Shown: one piece after another, positions 1-11,950 of the stretch
Layout of the letters: the number at the start of each line of letters is the position of its first letter
How positions within the stretch are numbered: position 1 is the first letter of the stretch
From: Haliotis asinina
Lineage: Eukaryota; Mollusca; Gastropoda; Lepetellida; Haliotidae
Assembly (NCBI RefSeq): GCF_037392515.1
Contig: NC_090280.1
Location: forward strand, 76,303,004 to 76,367,003
Length of the DNA stretch: 64,000 nucleotides
Reading direction: 5' to 3'
Notes under the pieces: model-generated
The model's input: the letters and a program-made list of their open reading frames with translations, nothing else
What the model was told of the DNA's origin: nothing
Database searches by the model: none
Made by a program: the position numbers and the translations under genes

Positions 1-122
1 TCATTTCAACAGAGAGTCTTATATGAACACATCAGACAATCAGACAATATAAACAGTTAGCTCAGAAACGATAAATTATAGTTGAAAAGAATTATAGTTT
101 AACTAGAATACAGAATGCTCAC

Positions 123-486
123 CTGCTACCGTTTGGGTGTAGCCCGCCAATCGAGTCGGCTTCTTTCTGTAATCGGCTGGAATGATGGCAACACATATTG
201 CAATAAATGCCCCGAGACACAGAAGTCCGCACCCCCCTCCATACAACACACACGATGCCTGCCACGCCCCTGAAGGAATGCTCCCCAGGTTGAAATTACC
301 CCCATAGGCGAGGCAAGTCTCCCTAGAGTAAGCGAACCGAGTGTTTCCGAAGCAGTAGCTGATGAGTCCGAAGGAGTGGGTGTAGTCCAAGTGGATGAAC
401 CAGAATGGTTGAAGAAAACTGAAAGTACATGTACCCGCAACTAAAACCGACAGTAGAGCCCATATCATTAGTATCGGAGACGGCAT
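123..486 (-). CDS. LHFPL-family tetraspan membrane protein, first coding exon (partial)
   Basis: This exon starts at ATG 486 and ends at a consensus donor (GCAG|gtgagc) below base 123, giving 121 complete codons plus one base (phase 1). Later exons lie outside the window. It encodes a first membrane segment at about residues 5-25, a PFWF motif at 27-30, and a first extracellular loop containing FGLISYCFGN and GSIPSGAWQA. A second hydrophobic segment lies at about 78-100, followed by a basic turn (YRKKPTR). A short cytosolic start, PxW after helix 1, a YC.GN motif, a loop Cys and IPSGAWQA before helix 2 are the hallmarks of the LHFPL family (lipoma HMGIC fusion partner-like, four-pass membrane proteins). 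The FGL..YC.GN pattern is closest, from memory, to LHFPL3/4/5, which are known as subunits or auxiliaries of the hair-cell channel and GABA-A receptors. The exact paralogue is not assigned. Confidence 0.85.
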
Positions 487-1500
487 TGCTCCATCCCCGG
501 ACAGTGGTTCCGAAGTTGACGTTTAAGTCAATAATAAAGGCCCTTTAATCGACGTTCATCATCACATTTTGGAAGTTTACCTCTCGCGTCGGTTCGATAT
601 GGTTGTTTAAAGACCACTTGGTACACAACACATCATGTGTCGATCAAACTAGGTGTTAAGTACATACGTCTAAACTATCCAGTGGTAAATGAGACCCGAC
701 GTCCATCGCACAAGTTCCGCACGTGAGTGTCTCTCACTAAAGTCATTAGAAATAGCGTCAAAATGGTTCATTAGCGGAAACAGCCTTCTGGTCTTTGAAG
801 CTCGGGGTTAGAGCACACCCAGCTGACGGGAGTCCTCCAAGCATGTTCAGCGCTAGTCTGCACCTCCCAAGCAGACGACAACTTCCTGGCGTTATCACAC
901 GGATATCAAGAACAATCATTATTGTGCGAGCTTCTCTGAGAATCAATACGGGACCTATGCCCTATTCGGCGTCACTTGCAGGTACCGTCGAGCCTTCATT
1001 TCGCTCGGACAGCCGGCCGCCAACAAGCTAGCGCGTGCAGAGAGGAAGAGGGAGCACGCGCTACTCACCAGGCGTCTCTTGGTGGAGGAGGAGGGCGGGA
1101 GGGTCGGTTGTGTGGAAATCAATTACAGAATGTCTTATATTTCCTCTGACCTGAGGGTATGGATTTACCATATGGTGCCAAGTCAAGCCGTGACCAATCG
1201 GTTGTATTGGTTTTGAGAGGGTTTTGCTGGGGATAAATTCATCAAACGTTGCCGGTCGGTTGCAGTAGAATTTGAGATGGTGTTTATACAACAGTGAATG
1301 AAAAAGGCCGACACAGCGTGCCAGGTCTCAGTGGTGTTTGGTAAATGTTAGAGTGATTTTGTTGATGAAAGTAACACGTAAAGGTCAAGTCAGGCGATGG
1401 TATGTGTTGGGATACTGAAGTAAGATAAATGAATTTTCAAAGAGGAATCTCGAGGGAAACACACATGGATCGTCTGACTAATTAATTCTCTTAAGTTATG
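487..1500. other. Upstream region of the LHFPL gene, no gene seen
   Basis: This interval holds the presumed 5' UTR and promoter side of the minus-strand LHFPL exon. It is locally CpG-richer than its surroundings (about 970-1070). I see no convincing TATA box, exon or known repeat. Confidence 0.3.

Positions 1501-1504
<4 letters not shown>

Positions 1505-1535
<31 letters not shown>
1505..1535. repeat. (CT)n microsatellite
   Basis: An uninterrupted CT dinucleotide run of about 31 bp. It accounts for the Ser-Leu open frame that crosses it. Confidence 0.95.
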
Positions 1536-1537
<2 letters not shown>

Positions 1538-1629
1538 TGTCTTATAGGTTAATTAAGATACTGTTGAAAATGGCTCACTGTACAGACCTCATCCAAAACC
1601 AAACCACGCATGCGCACCCATGCAACCAT

Positions 1630-1703
1630 TTACACACACACACGCACGCCACACACACGTATGCACACACACACACGCGCGCACACACACATACATACAT
1701 GCT
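1630..1703. repeat. (CA)n-rich simple repeat
   Basis: An imperfect CACACA/CACG/CATA simple repeat. Confidence 0.85.
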
Positions 1704-2338
1704 CACATACTCATGAAGTAACAAATACCCTACACTGAATAGTTGCCTCTAAAGACAATGTCTTCAGGGTGGATCGCCGACATGCATATCTGTGATACAC
1801 AACATTGAACATCGCGACCCGTAGAAGAAGGGTTGATTTCTATCTGTTGAAATATTAGAGTACTTAGCTGAACAGAAAAGCATGTAAATGTTCTTGATCA
1901 GCACTCCGTGGTGGTGGCGGCTGCGGGAACGGCGGTTATAGATTTTACATCTCTGCTGCCAGCATTGCATGTGTGGGCATGGACGGTTGTGGCGTGAGTT
2001 AGCCAGTTCTCTGGGAATATCGACCCCTAGCAATGGTGTCAGGTTGGCGGAGTGAGTGAGTGAGTGAGTGAGGGTTTCAGCCGACTCTCATCGTTTCCAC
2101 CGAGAACGCACACAATGGGTTATAGGTTACCTAGCTCTAAGGCTTAACTGAACGGTAAGCCCATGGGTGTATAGTGTATAGTAGTTCTAGCCATTAAAGT
2201 GACAGTTCTAAGGACGCCAGTTTGTTTGTATTCCCTTTAGATATTAACCGTTAATAAATTTCTATTTTTGCTATATCTGATAAACGAATAAAGACTACAT
2301 TGTAGATGCAATGCTTAGGGAGATCATACAACGTGTAG

Positions 2339-2457
<119 letters not shown>

Positions 2458-2465
2458 AGGTGCAT

Positions 2466-2545
2466 GTTGGGGTAGCCTAGCGGTTAAAGAGTGTGGTCGT
2501 CCTATGGAGACCTTTTCTGGTGTCAGCCGTCGTGATCATGGGTTT
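2466..2545 (+). repeat. SINE-A fragment (tRNA-derived), degenerate
   Basis: The head GGGGTAGCCTAGCGGTTAAA matches the A-box end of SINE-A, and TTTCTGGTGTCAGCC.TCGTGAT matches its body. The B-box segment is missing. Confidence 0.55.
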
Positions 2546-2923
2546 CACGTCACAAAGACAAACACATCTTCGATCACCATTCAGCAATATTCCAGTGACA
2601 TAAGGAATTACGGCAACGCAAATCAAACCCCTTTAATCGGTGTGGCAACAATAACATTCTCCTGATGCCCGTTTCATCCGGGTCTTCAGTGGTTTTTCCT
2701 CGCTGTCTTTCAAATCTGAATTCTTGATTGGATACTAATGCTTGTCACTATTGATTAGTACTTGATTAGTAACGGTAATGCAATCCACCCATGAGACGAG
2801 TGACACAGAGCAGAAGAGTCCGTGTTATCAACACTGGCGGAACTATATAGATTGATGACAGTCAAACCTTGGGCTCGGATTCCCGATAATATCGGCAGTC
2901 AGCCATGTCTAGCTGGTACTGGG

Positions 2924-3025
2924 GAGGTGGGGTAGCCTAGTGGTTAAAGCGTTCGCTCATCACGCCGAAGACCTAGGTTCCATTCCCCACATGGGTACAA
3001 TGTGTGAAATCCACATCTGGAAAAA
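2924..3025 (+). repeat. SINE-A head, 3'-truncated
   Basis: The tRNA-like head reads GGGGTAGCCTAGTGGTTAAA (A box), then GTTCGCTCATCACGCC, then GGTTCCATTCC (B box), then CCCACATGGGTACAATGTG. The usual tail (GCTGGAATATTGCT, GGCGTAAAAC, CTCACTCAC) is absent. Confidence 0.8.
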
Positions 3026-3321
3026 AAAACATGTTCACTCTAGCTGGTCTTATGAGACGATTTACAGGACTAAGTGGTCAAACGTACCAGCGTACCCCGA
3101 GGGCGTTGATTGTTGCTCTTAATGTCGATTGTCTGACACATGCTGGGTTATTTACTGCCTGTCAAATCTGTGCAATACTGACGGGCTCGACCTTGTAACA
3201 CAGAAAATAACCAGTCGTGGTCGGGGTTACGCCTATTTATTAAACCAAAAATCTTCATTATGGTTGATAAGTAACAATATAGATATGTTAGTTTCACCCG
3301 AATATAAACCGAGATTTGAGA

Positions 3322-3575
3322 GTGAGTGAGCTTAGTTTTACGCCGCAGTCATCGATATTCCAGCTATATGGCGGCGGTCTCTAAGTAATCGAGTCTAGAT
3401 CAGACAATCCAGTGATCAACAGAATGAACATCGATCTGCACAATTGGGAACCGATGACATGTGTCAACCAAGTCAGCGAGCCTGACCACTCGGTCCTGTT
3501 AGTCGCCTCCAACGTACAGTCGCCATTTGTGGCAAGCGTGGACTGCAGAAGGTCTAATCTACGGACCTTCACGAG
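3322..3575 (-). repeat. SINE-B copy
   Basis: On the plus strand this reads from the tail: GAGTGAGTGAGCTTAGTTTT, ACGCCGC, ATATTCCAGCTATATGGCGG, AATCGAGTCT, GATCAACAGAATGAACATCG, CCGATGACATGTGTCAACCA, and ends in GGACCTTCACG. It is nearly full length. Open frames across it are incidental. Confidence 0.85.
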
Positions 3576-3929
3576 TGACTATGAGTATAATACGCGCTTC
3601 AGTCAAAGAGAAACGCTCGATATATTGTGACTGCAATAGCAATGAAGACAATCCCAACGTTTGAATCTCTTTGAATGTCGTGGTTGTGGTGTGTTGCGCT
3701 CAAACGCATCCCATAGTATGTTTGTAAAAGCTTGTCATATAAAATAAAAACGGATGCATGAAAAGTGCATGCAGAAAAAGTTTTCCAAGACATGCACGTG
3801 CAATTTGAATTTATCGGAAAACATGAGTAGAAACATCGAGTATGAAAGACAAAATCAATTTCATTACGACATTTTACGATGTAAACGAAGATAAGAAATG
3901 CCAAGTTTGGCTGCTACTCACTGGACGTT

Positions 3930-4500
3930 TGGAAGCAAGGGGCGTCCCAGTCTGCCTTTCCTACAGACTCTCCACCACGGCACCCAAGCTCGGTAATGGC
4001 GTCGACATACCCTTCAATTCCACCCAAGATCGCCCCAGAAGTGGAACATCAAGACTTATAACTCCTGTTCATGATTCATCCGGGTGTTTCACCCACGGCA
4101 CCGATTTACTACAGCAACGGACACTGCAGGACGTGTGCCTGACCTTCGAAGAATTTCCGACCAAACTATCAGAAATCAGAAGTCGGAATTCTATCATATC
4201 GACCAAAGGTTCGACCTGTCCTGACACGACCACACCGACAACGACGTGTCCATTGGTGAAACAGGGTACATGCATGGAACATGGGGAACTGGCGACCCGT
4301 TTGGTTCAGCGATGAATCGCACTTCCTCCTGCAACGACTTGCAGAACTTGTCAACGCGTTTCAGGGGGAAGAGATCCCCACCTCAAATCTGACGACTTGT
4401 GCAATCCCTTCAAGGCGGAGTCGAGCAGTGATGGCTGCAGGGGTGTGTCACCAGGTACTGACCTGAACGCCACCTTGTGCCCAGTGGTGTGCAGTAAGTG
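3930..4500 (+). pseudogene. Tc1/mariner transposase fossil
   Basis: Pieces of a Tc1-like DDE transposase appear in shifting plus-strand frames. QDRPRSGTSRLITP at about 4024-4065 is the linker before the second helix-turn-helix domain. NWRPVWFSDESHFLLQR at about 4284-4335 is the (L/F)FSDESRF catalytic motif with the second catalytic Asp. A degraded stretch follows. At least one frame change separates the linker frame from the DES frame, and the third catalytic residue is not visible. I could not delimit terminal inverted repeats. This is an old, dead, plain DNA transposon. Confidence 0.7.
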
Positions 4501-4689
4501 ACCTGAATTAATGCTGACAGTTACAACAATGCATACATTCATACGTGTGTCGAATTTCCTTCATCCATGCTCGCGCTTATTCGGCCTTTGTAAACTTGAA
4601 TACGTTCAAGATATATGTTTGGTCTGTGCATTTCTTTTTTGAAGAGCTCATATACATGGTCACTCAATTTGATATCCTCTCCTCACGTA

Positions 4690-4870
4690 CATTTCATGTA
4701 CCTCACCTCGCCTCGCCCACCACACCTCTCCGCATCTCTTCTCACCTCAGCAACCTCATCTCACCTCTTCTCACCTCACCAACTTCACTTCGCCTCACCA
4801 ACCTAACCTAACTTCACCTCACTTTCAAGTACATCGCCTCGCCTTACCTCACCTCATCACAATCCTTAAA
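4690..4870. repeat. (CCTCA)n-like simple repeat
   Basis: An imperfect CTCACCTCGCCTCACC array. Similar motifs recur without a strict period. Confidence 0.8.
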
Positions 4871-5404
4871 CCCCAATTCTAGAATGAAGCTAAAAATGAA
4901 ATAAAACCCATCTCACTCACTCACTCACTCATAAATGTGTATCATATTTCTTAATGCCGCGTCAGCAGGTTTCGCGACAAATCACACTCTAAAAATCAAG
5001 ACAGCGGTACATATAACAGCATCACGAGTAGCACCCCTTCTCTCAGCAACAGCAAACGAATCAGTCGTATACTGTTCCCAAACCAGTGTTTTCTCACCGT
5101 TTTTTCACCTCCCAAATCACGTACTAAAGCTGCAGCCCCCAACATGGTGTCCCCACTCTGGGCGATTGGTATGTATTGATTGCGTGAGCCTGTTTCCCAT
5201 CGGTGAGACAGCTAACTGACCTAGGGACCCCTCCTGTTGTATCTGGGGTTGTTTTCAAGTCACTCCAGGCATATAATAAATACTCACTTTCAATTTCTGT
5301 CACAGCACTAAGTGGAATCTTTGAGCTCGCCATGTCCGTGGAATAATGATTCCTGGAGCTCCAAGGATTGGGAAGAACAACAGAGAGTGTGTATCAACAT
5401 ACGG

Positions 5405-5745
5405 TGGCTTGTTGAGAAGAAACCAGTTTAACAAAATTGTTGAGACAGAAGTCAGTTTAACAACATTGTTGAAATAAAAGCAAGTTTATTTAAATTGTTG
5501 AAATAAAAGCCAGTTTAACAAAGTTGTTGAAATGAAAGCCAGTTTAACAAAATTGTTGAAATAATAGAAACTTTATCTAAATTGTTGAATTAAAAGTAAG
5601 TTTATTTATTATGTTGTAATAAAAGCCAGTTTAACAAAACTGTTGCAATAAAAGCCAGTTTAACATAATTGTTGAAATAAAAACAAGTTTAACTAAATTA
5701 TTGAAATAAAAGCTAGTTTACCAAATTTGTTGCAAAAAAGCCACT
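5405..5745. repeat. About 28-29-bp tandem repeat, roughly 12 copies
   Basis: The unit is approximately ATTGTTGAAATAAAAGCCAG plus TTTAACAAA. Copies vary at GCCAG/GCAAG and TTTAAC/TTTATT. No coding frame persists. Confidence 0.9.
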
Positions 5746-5759
5746 GGTGCAGCAATAAG

Positions 5760-7680
5760 ACAGAGTGAGTGAATGAGCAGGGTTTGACTCTACTTATTCT
5801 AGCTGCAAGACGGAATGTCAGCTCTGTCACTTTTAGTTGGAAAAATACAAAGCATTCGGCAAAATCGATTTTCAGGACAAGTGGATTTCATAACCTTGAC
5901 AGACGAAATTCATTGTTACACTCATAACCTTAAACGAAGTAATATCCCACTCGATCGTAACTGTCGATCAACAGGAAGTAATACCCCCAGGTTTGAAGGG
6001 GGTGGGGATGTCAGGGTGGGAAGCAAACACTGCGCCATGCATGCTCCTCACAGGTAGCGTACACATGTTTCCTTAAAAAATGCGGTAGCAATTTCAAAAT
6101 AACCAATCAGCAGGGAGAGGTGTGAATGTTATAATGTGCACTTTCTTTTTAGCGGTTGGTTACATCTGTTACTGTGATCTGACTATTCCGGGTCTGTTCT
6201 CGGTGCAAAACGAGATGATTCCGAGTGTACGTCATGTATTTTCCGGCTTTGAAAACACAGTTACTCCATTTCATCGGATCATTTCGAACTTAAACGCTAC
6301 TTTATTTACTAGGAATAAAGATCTATGTTTACGTTTTGCCTCCTGCATCCCATTAAACCCCAATTAAGAAGAAAGATTGAAGAATCATGACCCTGATGGT
6401 TCCAGTAAAGTCAGCTGTGTCTTTGGTTCCGTATCTCGTCGCTGTTTCGGTTATTTACAAGGACAAAGTTCAAAAAGCATATGTCTTCTTGTTTTGAAAA
6501 GCACAGCGGGGTAAAATAGACACACGTTCCTAACACATAAATAATTTCTTATAATAAACCCCTCTTCTGTTTTTTATTCAATGAGGTAACTTCATTAGCT
6601 GATACAAAATAACAGTCTTTGTTGTTCTTCCTCTTGAAGACTGTTGTGCTAGCATGTTCAGACAATCAGGAACGGGCGCTTTACCGACCAGCTGTTCCAC
6701 GCAGTCCGTTTGAAAACAAGCAATGGGGCTCTCGTTTACGCGGCAGATTGGGATATCATGGGTATTTCGTCGCGAAGATCACTGACATGCGTTATATATA
6801 CTACTTACAAGCAATTGAAGCCATGTGTGATCTCTGGCATGTGTTTTAAAATAAGCATATACTTATAGAGAACATTTCATCATTAATTAAACGCAATGCC
6901 AGCTGTTTACGAAACTAATCCATTGTGTATTTTTGTACGGAGCGAGCCATCCATAGCTTGTTTCGTATTTCAAGTGCTGTGTGTTTCAGTTGTGAAGTGA
7001 AATATTTTTGCACGTTATGACTTAGAGAACTAAGCGGAGACACAAATGTCTTTCACTGAAAAATGAAATTAAAATATATGGTTATCACATGAAATGTTGA
7101 GTTCATAGGGAAATCTTCAACTAAAGGAGATACACACCATGTTTGAAATATAACAAGATATCTACATTCGATAATATATTGTTTATGAGTATTAGGGTAT
7201 TTAATCTTCAATCTTTAATTTGCCGACTGTTTTGTGATTGTAGTTTTGGGGTAAAATACAATTATCAAATTATAATTTCGTTGCGCAGCAGTTTATGTAA
7301 TGCAAAATGTAAGTTTATATACCATGTAAAAGAATAGGGTATATTCCATACAGCAAACAAACCACTAGCCTGTGCCAATGCATATAAGAAAAAGTCATAA
7401 TCATTCATAGAGATGAAATATTACCAAAGGAATGGAATACATTGTCATGTTTCCCTTAATTTGTCCTTTCCAACTGTTTTCTCCTTGGCGTTATCATCTG
7501 CGTTTTAATAATCTTGAAAATCCAACACCCCAACTTTCTTTGAATAGTATATTTCGTTTAACTTATTAGTAGAATATTATTGGTCATCCTGAGGTTCTTT
7601 CACTCTCTCCGAGCTCTGCTGGATCCGCTGATGTAGTGAATAAGTTTTGTTTTCTGCCGCTTTGTATTATATTTCATTGT
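5760..7680. other. No gene or recognised repeat
   Basis: AT-rich sequence with only short incidental open frames. I could not place any repeat family, RNA gene or exon here. Confidence 0.4.
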
Positions 7681-7689
7681 ATTATGGGT

Positions 7690-7978
7690 GCGAGTGAGTG
7701 AGTTTAGTTTTACGCCGCACTCAACAATATTTATCCTATATGGCGGTGGTCTGTAAAAAAATGTGTCTGGACCAGACAGTCAAGTGATCAACAGCATGAG
7801 CATCGATCTGTGCAATTGGGAGGCGATGACATGTGTCAACCAAATCTGCGAGCCTGACAACCCGATCCCATTCGTCGCCTCTTACGACAAGCATTGTCGC
7901 CTTCTATGGCTTGCATGGGTTGCTGAAGGCCTAGTCTACCCCGGACCTTCACGGGTCTATTATGGGTGTGCAGGAAAG
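7690..7978 (-). repeat. SINE-B copy, near full length
   Basis: Tail GTGAGTGAGTTTAGTTTTAC, then ACGCCGCACTCAACAATATT, GCATGAGCATCGATCTG, ACATGTGTCAACCAAATC, CTTACGACAAGCATTG, CTACCCCGGACCTTCACGGG (plus-strand reading). This is one of the best-preserved copies. Confidence 0.9.
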
Positions 7979-8077
7979 TGAAAAATGTGTAATAAGTTAT
8001 CATGTTCTTGATACTCACGGACACGGACCTGCTGCACAACATGCAAACATAATTTCCAAATTCAGTCGTGCCGTCGA

Positions 8078-8225
8078 GGGCGACTGGGTAGCCTGGTGAT
8101 AAGAGCGTCCGCTCGTCACACTGGATACCTTGTACAATATACGAAGCCCATTTCTGGTGTCACCCGCCGTGATATTGCTGGAATATTACCGAGAGAGGCG
8201 TAAACCCATACTCAATCACTCACTT
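8078..8225 (+). repeat. SINE-A copy
   Basis: Head GGGTAGCCTGGTGATAAGAG, GTCCGCTCGTCACAC, body GAAGCCCATTTCTGGTGTCA, GATATTGCTGGAATATTACC and tail ACTCAATCACTCACTT. The B box is degraded. Confidence 0.8.
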
Positions 8226-8229
8226 GTAC

Positions 8230-9020
8230 AAACGAAAGCTGTTCCTGCTACGCTAAAGGGATGCAACTTTACACCACTCATGCCCAGCCTCAAGCACCGA
8301 GGTGTCCGTATCCCCGATTCGCTGGTGATACGTACTGAGCTTAGTCTAGTCTAGTCATGCTGCTGCCGTTTGTCCTGGGTTCGAACTTCAGATTAAACTG
8401 AGTACGATATGGTCTTCCAGCAGAGGGTTGGGTGGTGATTTTGTGCGTGTGCATGTTCGTCCGGATTAGTGCTAAAAATGGTGTAAAACCACGCTCACTC
8501 CAACATCCTTCGCCCTTGCCAATATCATACGCTATCATTATAAAATACAACTGAACACAGATTAAATATAATTCTCTTTCCACTGGCGGGGATGCACGGG
8601 TGCGCTCGCAGACATATGCACCCACGCACACCAGCCGTGCCCTCACCATCGCCCCATCTTTGTCCTGAAGGTTTATTAAATGACATGTGTGCGCAGTTTG
8701 TGTGTTTGTTGTTTGTTTGTTACTACATCATCAGATGACTATAAAAGTGGTCACTATTACAACTGAGATATTTACGTTTGCGAGGACTTGGCCATCATGG
8801 CGTCATGATAAACAGGGTAATCAGTTTGGCTACTATCTGCGGAGGGTTTCATCACTGTCTGTAAACACCTAAAGACAACAATGAAGGTACTCCCCTTTGT
8901 ATCGTCTTTACATGGCAAGGGAGGTAACTGACTATAAAATACAATGACTGCAGTTTGTAAATAATATTTTGGCTGGCTTAACGAGTCAGATCACAATTTG
9001 CGTAACGAAAACGACTTCCG
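8230..9020. other. No gene seen
   Basis: Unique-looking sequence. I found no recognised repeat, RNA gene or exon signal pair. Confidence 0.35.
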
Positions 9021-9021
9021 A

Positions 9022-9030
9022 TAGTAGTAA

Positions 9031-9064
<34 letters not shown>

Positions 9065-9098
9065 TATTGTTGTAGAAGTAGTAGTAGTTGTAGTTATT

Positions 9099-9142
<44 letters not shown>
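9022..9142. repeat. (AGT)n trinucleotide repeat
   Basis: An AGT/TAG array of about 120 bp with a short GTTATTGTTGTAGA interruption. It explains the poly-Ser open frame, which is not a gene. Confidence 0.95.
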
Positions 9143-9242
9143 CTGATAGTGTTGGTCACAATGATAACATTTTGTTTGCAGTACTGCCCATACTACAAGT
9201 ATTCATCAAAGAGTTCGCCCTTCTCACTATCAGATCAATATT

Positions 9243-9382
9243 AATGTGGGTGAGTATGACTTCAGCAATATTCCAGCAACATCACGGCACGGGACACCAG
9301 AAATGGAGTCACACATTGTACCCATGTGGCGAATCCAGCTCGGGCCTTCGGTGTGACGAGCGAAGACTTTCAGATATCTTTG
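9243..9382 (-). repeat. SINE-A copy, head-truncated
   Basis: Plus reading: GTGGGTGAGTATGACTTCAG, CAATATTCCAGCAACATCAC, GGGACACCAGAAATGG, ACACATTGTACCCATGTGGC, then the degraded B box and TTCGGTGTGACGAGCG. The A box is missing. Confidence 0.8.
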
Positions 9383-10011
9383 TTTACGGTTGTGCACACT
9401 GTAACATTCATCAAAATGATAACGGGACACCATCTTTGAGATGCATCATTTTATTGCGAGATTCTTAAAAGCTTTGAGATGGCTGTCCAAGTTTCAAACG
9501 AACAATGTACACGGCGACAGTCTTCCTGCGTTGTCAAATAACTGATACTACATTCAGCACGAAGTCCTCAACACGTGCAGGCTATCGGAAACGAGGGGAC
9601 TTTAATGCGCCGAGCAAATCAGTGTTTATACATGTTAAAAATGAATAAATGATTAAATGAACACAAAATAAGCGGTGATACTTCGTGGTCTCATATGTTT
9701 TGACAGTTCGCTGTAAACCGGTTATAGACATAAAGTATTTTACATTTCGTTGTTCTGTCCCCGCGGAGCAATCTGCAGACGTATACGTCACATCAAATCT
9801 TGAAAAGAAATAGATCTCTTGAGCTCACAAGCTGTGGTGTTCACATGTTCTTCTGTATGCGTGTATTCAGTTTATTCTGAATGGAAAAAATAAATTGAAA
9901 ATAAAGCGGATAGTGGCATCGTAACAATTATAATGTAATCATGTAATTATCATCATTATTGATAGTTGGAAGCACGCTGTATGACATGGCATAACAATGA
10001 AGTGAAGGAAT

Positions 10012-10083
10012 TAATAACATGCTTGTTTTACTATAATCATGATATTAGTGGTCATGCTTGTTTTACTATAATCATGAAATTAG
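10012..10083. repeat. 35-bp direct duplication
   Basis: GCTTGTTTTACTATAATCAT plus GA.ATTAGTGGT occurs twice back to back with one internal difference. Confidence 0.85.
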
Positions 10084-10353
10084 TGGTATAGTCAATATAT
10101 TAACAGTCGCCAAAATAAGTCGATATACAGACGTGGTTTATTATCTACCGTATAATGGTTCTATTAAGATTATCATTATATTGATACCTTGGATTTATTC
10201 CTCCGTAAAGCCTCGTTTTGAAGCCTATCCAAAATGGCACGACGCAAATAGTCATCCAGTCAAATTACTCTCAGTAGAGGGGCACGCGACCCGGAAGTGG
10301 TAACGTTACTTGCGGTATAACGCCATGATGGAGAAAGAGTCCAGCGTCCAAAT

Positions 10354-10436
10354 TTTCAAAGCTCTTTAAGCGCTATGATAGTCGTAACTGCCATACATTA
10401 AGCTTAACTTACGTCTGTCGTAACGGTAAGAGAGCT
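10354..10436. repeat. Imperfect palindrome (foldback element)
   Basis: The left arm TTTTCAAAGCTCTTTAAGCG pairs with the right arm, whose complement reads TTTTCGAAGCTCTCTTACCG. Both arms contain a (G/C)TCGTAA-type core. It resembles the larger foldback element immediately downstream. Confidence 0.6.
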
Positions 10437-10451
10437 TCGAAAACTCTAGAT

Positions 10452-10724
10452 CCAAGGTCCCGTGCTTCAAAGTGATCGTAGCGCTGCGACTGTCGTAGGT
10501 CTACATTAAAGTATGGGAGTTACGATCATCTTAGCGCTGCGACAGTCGTAGGTCAACGTTAAAGTATGGGAGGTATGATCATCTTAGCGCTGCGACAGTC
10601 GTAGGTCAACGTTAAAGTATGGGAGTTACGATCATCTTAGCGCTGCGACTGTCGTAAGTCTACGTTAAAGTATGGGAGTTACGATCATCTTAGCGCTGCA
10701 ATCGCTTTGAGGAACGGGACCCAG
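10452..10724. mobile_element. Foldback/palindromic MITE with internal 53-bp tandem units
   Basis: The left end AAGGTCCCGTGCTTCAAAGT and the complement of the right end (TGGGTCCCGTTCCTCAAAGC) are inverted copies, continuing into (T/C)GTAGCGCT. Between them are about four 53-bp units of ACGATCATCTTAGCGCTGCG, ACAGTCGTAGGTCAACG and TTAAAGTATGGGAGTT. It is noncoding and non-autonomous. Superfamily unassigned. Confidence 0.7.
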
Positions 10725-11048
10725 GCTATTATATGAACAGAACTGATAAAAAGCGCTAGCTTTAGTTGTGATGGCATGTTTGTTGCTGACTATTTCAACA
10801 GACGTAGCAAAGCTCTAGGTGGGTGGAACAGTAAAAGCATCATAGAACACGCGATGCAGGCATTGCAGAAAAAATGGGATGCGGGAAATAACTGGATGTC
10901 ATGAGAAATGGAATTTATTGACATCGGCGTGCCATCACAGATCACCAGAGCATCAAGAGTTATCACCCTTTAACAGATAGTGCGTAAAAGCATCTTTTGA
11001 CAACGCAGGTTCCGAAATGACTTGTGAATGCGTAGCGTGTCAGTTTAT

Positions 11049-11219
11049 AGTGAGTGAGTGAGTTTGGTTTTACGCCGCTTTTAGCAATATTCCAGTGATA
11101 TCACGGCGGGGGACACACGAAAATGGGCCTCACACATTGTACCCATGTGGGGAATCGAACCCGGGTCTTCGGCGTGACGAGCAAACGCTTTAACCACTAG
11201 GCTACCCCACCGCCCGTCA
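11049..11219 (-). repeat. SINE-A copy, full length
   Basis: One of the best full copies. In minus orientation it runs: GGTGGGGTAGCCTAGTGGTT (A box), AAAGCGTTTGCTCGTCACGC, CCGGGTTCGATTCCCCACAT (B box), GGGTACAATGTGTGAGGCCC, GTGATATCACTGGAATATTG, GCGGCGTAAAACC, and (CTCA)n tail. The RNA polymerase III A and B boxes mark it as a tRNA-derived SINE. Confidence 0.93.
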
Positions 11220-11462
11220 GTTTATACAAAACGTATATGAACTGAAGGAATCAAGGAGTTCGAAAACTCCACACAGAAAACAAAATACGCTTATCTCACA
11301 AATTTGATAAAAGAGATTTCGATATGAAATTTGGAGTGAATTACAGTGCCAAAAACGAATATGAAAAGGTGTTTCTGAACAAAATCCGGGGCAATTTCTG
11401 TCGACTTAGGAAGGACGGGGCGTATTTTACACAGTCCTGAATCACTAACTGATGGAAGCACA

Positions 11463-11665
11463 ATGTGAGTGAGTATAGTTTTACGCCGCATTCAGCATTG
11501 TTCCAGCTATATGTCGGAGGTCTGTAAATAATCGAGTCTGGACCAGACAATCCAGTGATCAACAGCATGAGCATTGGTCTACGCAATTGGGATACGATGA
11601 CGTGTGTTAACCAAGTCAACGAGCCTGACCAACCGATCCCGTTAGACGTACAATGTAATGACGAT
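11463..11665 (-). repeat. SINE-B copy, truncated
   Basis: Plus reading: GTGAGTGAGTATAGTTTTAC, GCATTCAGCATTGTTCCAGC, ATCGAGTCTGGACCAGACAA, AACAGCATGAGCATTGGTCT, then it breaks off after CCGATCCCGTTAGACG. Confidence 0.88.
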
Positions 11666-11799
11666 AAGCGAAGATACACATACGTGATATCCATTAACGC
11701 ATCTTAAGTGTATGTCAATTAGCTGTTAATGTATACGATTAAACAGTGATACTCTGAGATCAGATGAAAGAGGCTTTCGTAACTTGTGAAAATCCTAGA

Positions 11800-11950
11800 T
11801 ATAACCTGGGCTACCCGAATATCTCCGAATCGGAACTCCATATGGTTACGTAGAGGGTGTCAACAGTGAACGTGAGTCTTCTGTTAAGGCACTTTCGGTA
11901 TTTGATATTGCAGTGAAAAAAGCTGAGCAATAACCAAAGCTGATAACGAA
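11800..11950 (-). repeat. Repeat C (3' extension of SINE-A), copy 1
   Basis: Plus reading: GAATCGGAACTCCATATGGT, GTCAACAGTGAACGTGAGTC, TTCTGTTAAGGCACTTTCGG, then a SINE-A tail. It matches 12852-12962 and, inverted, 17476-17635. Confidence 0.8.

Noticed and set aside
8969-9244. Poly-Ser ORF
   Set aside because: It is the (AGT)n microsatellite read in frame.
11049-11219. Functional tRNA genes suggested by A and B boxes
   Set aside because: The boxes belong to SINE-A. The copies lack a foldable anticodon arm and 3' acceptor stem and carry the SINE body and (CTCA)n tail.
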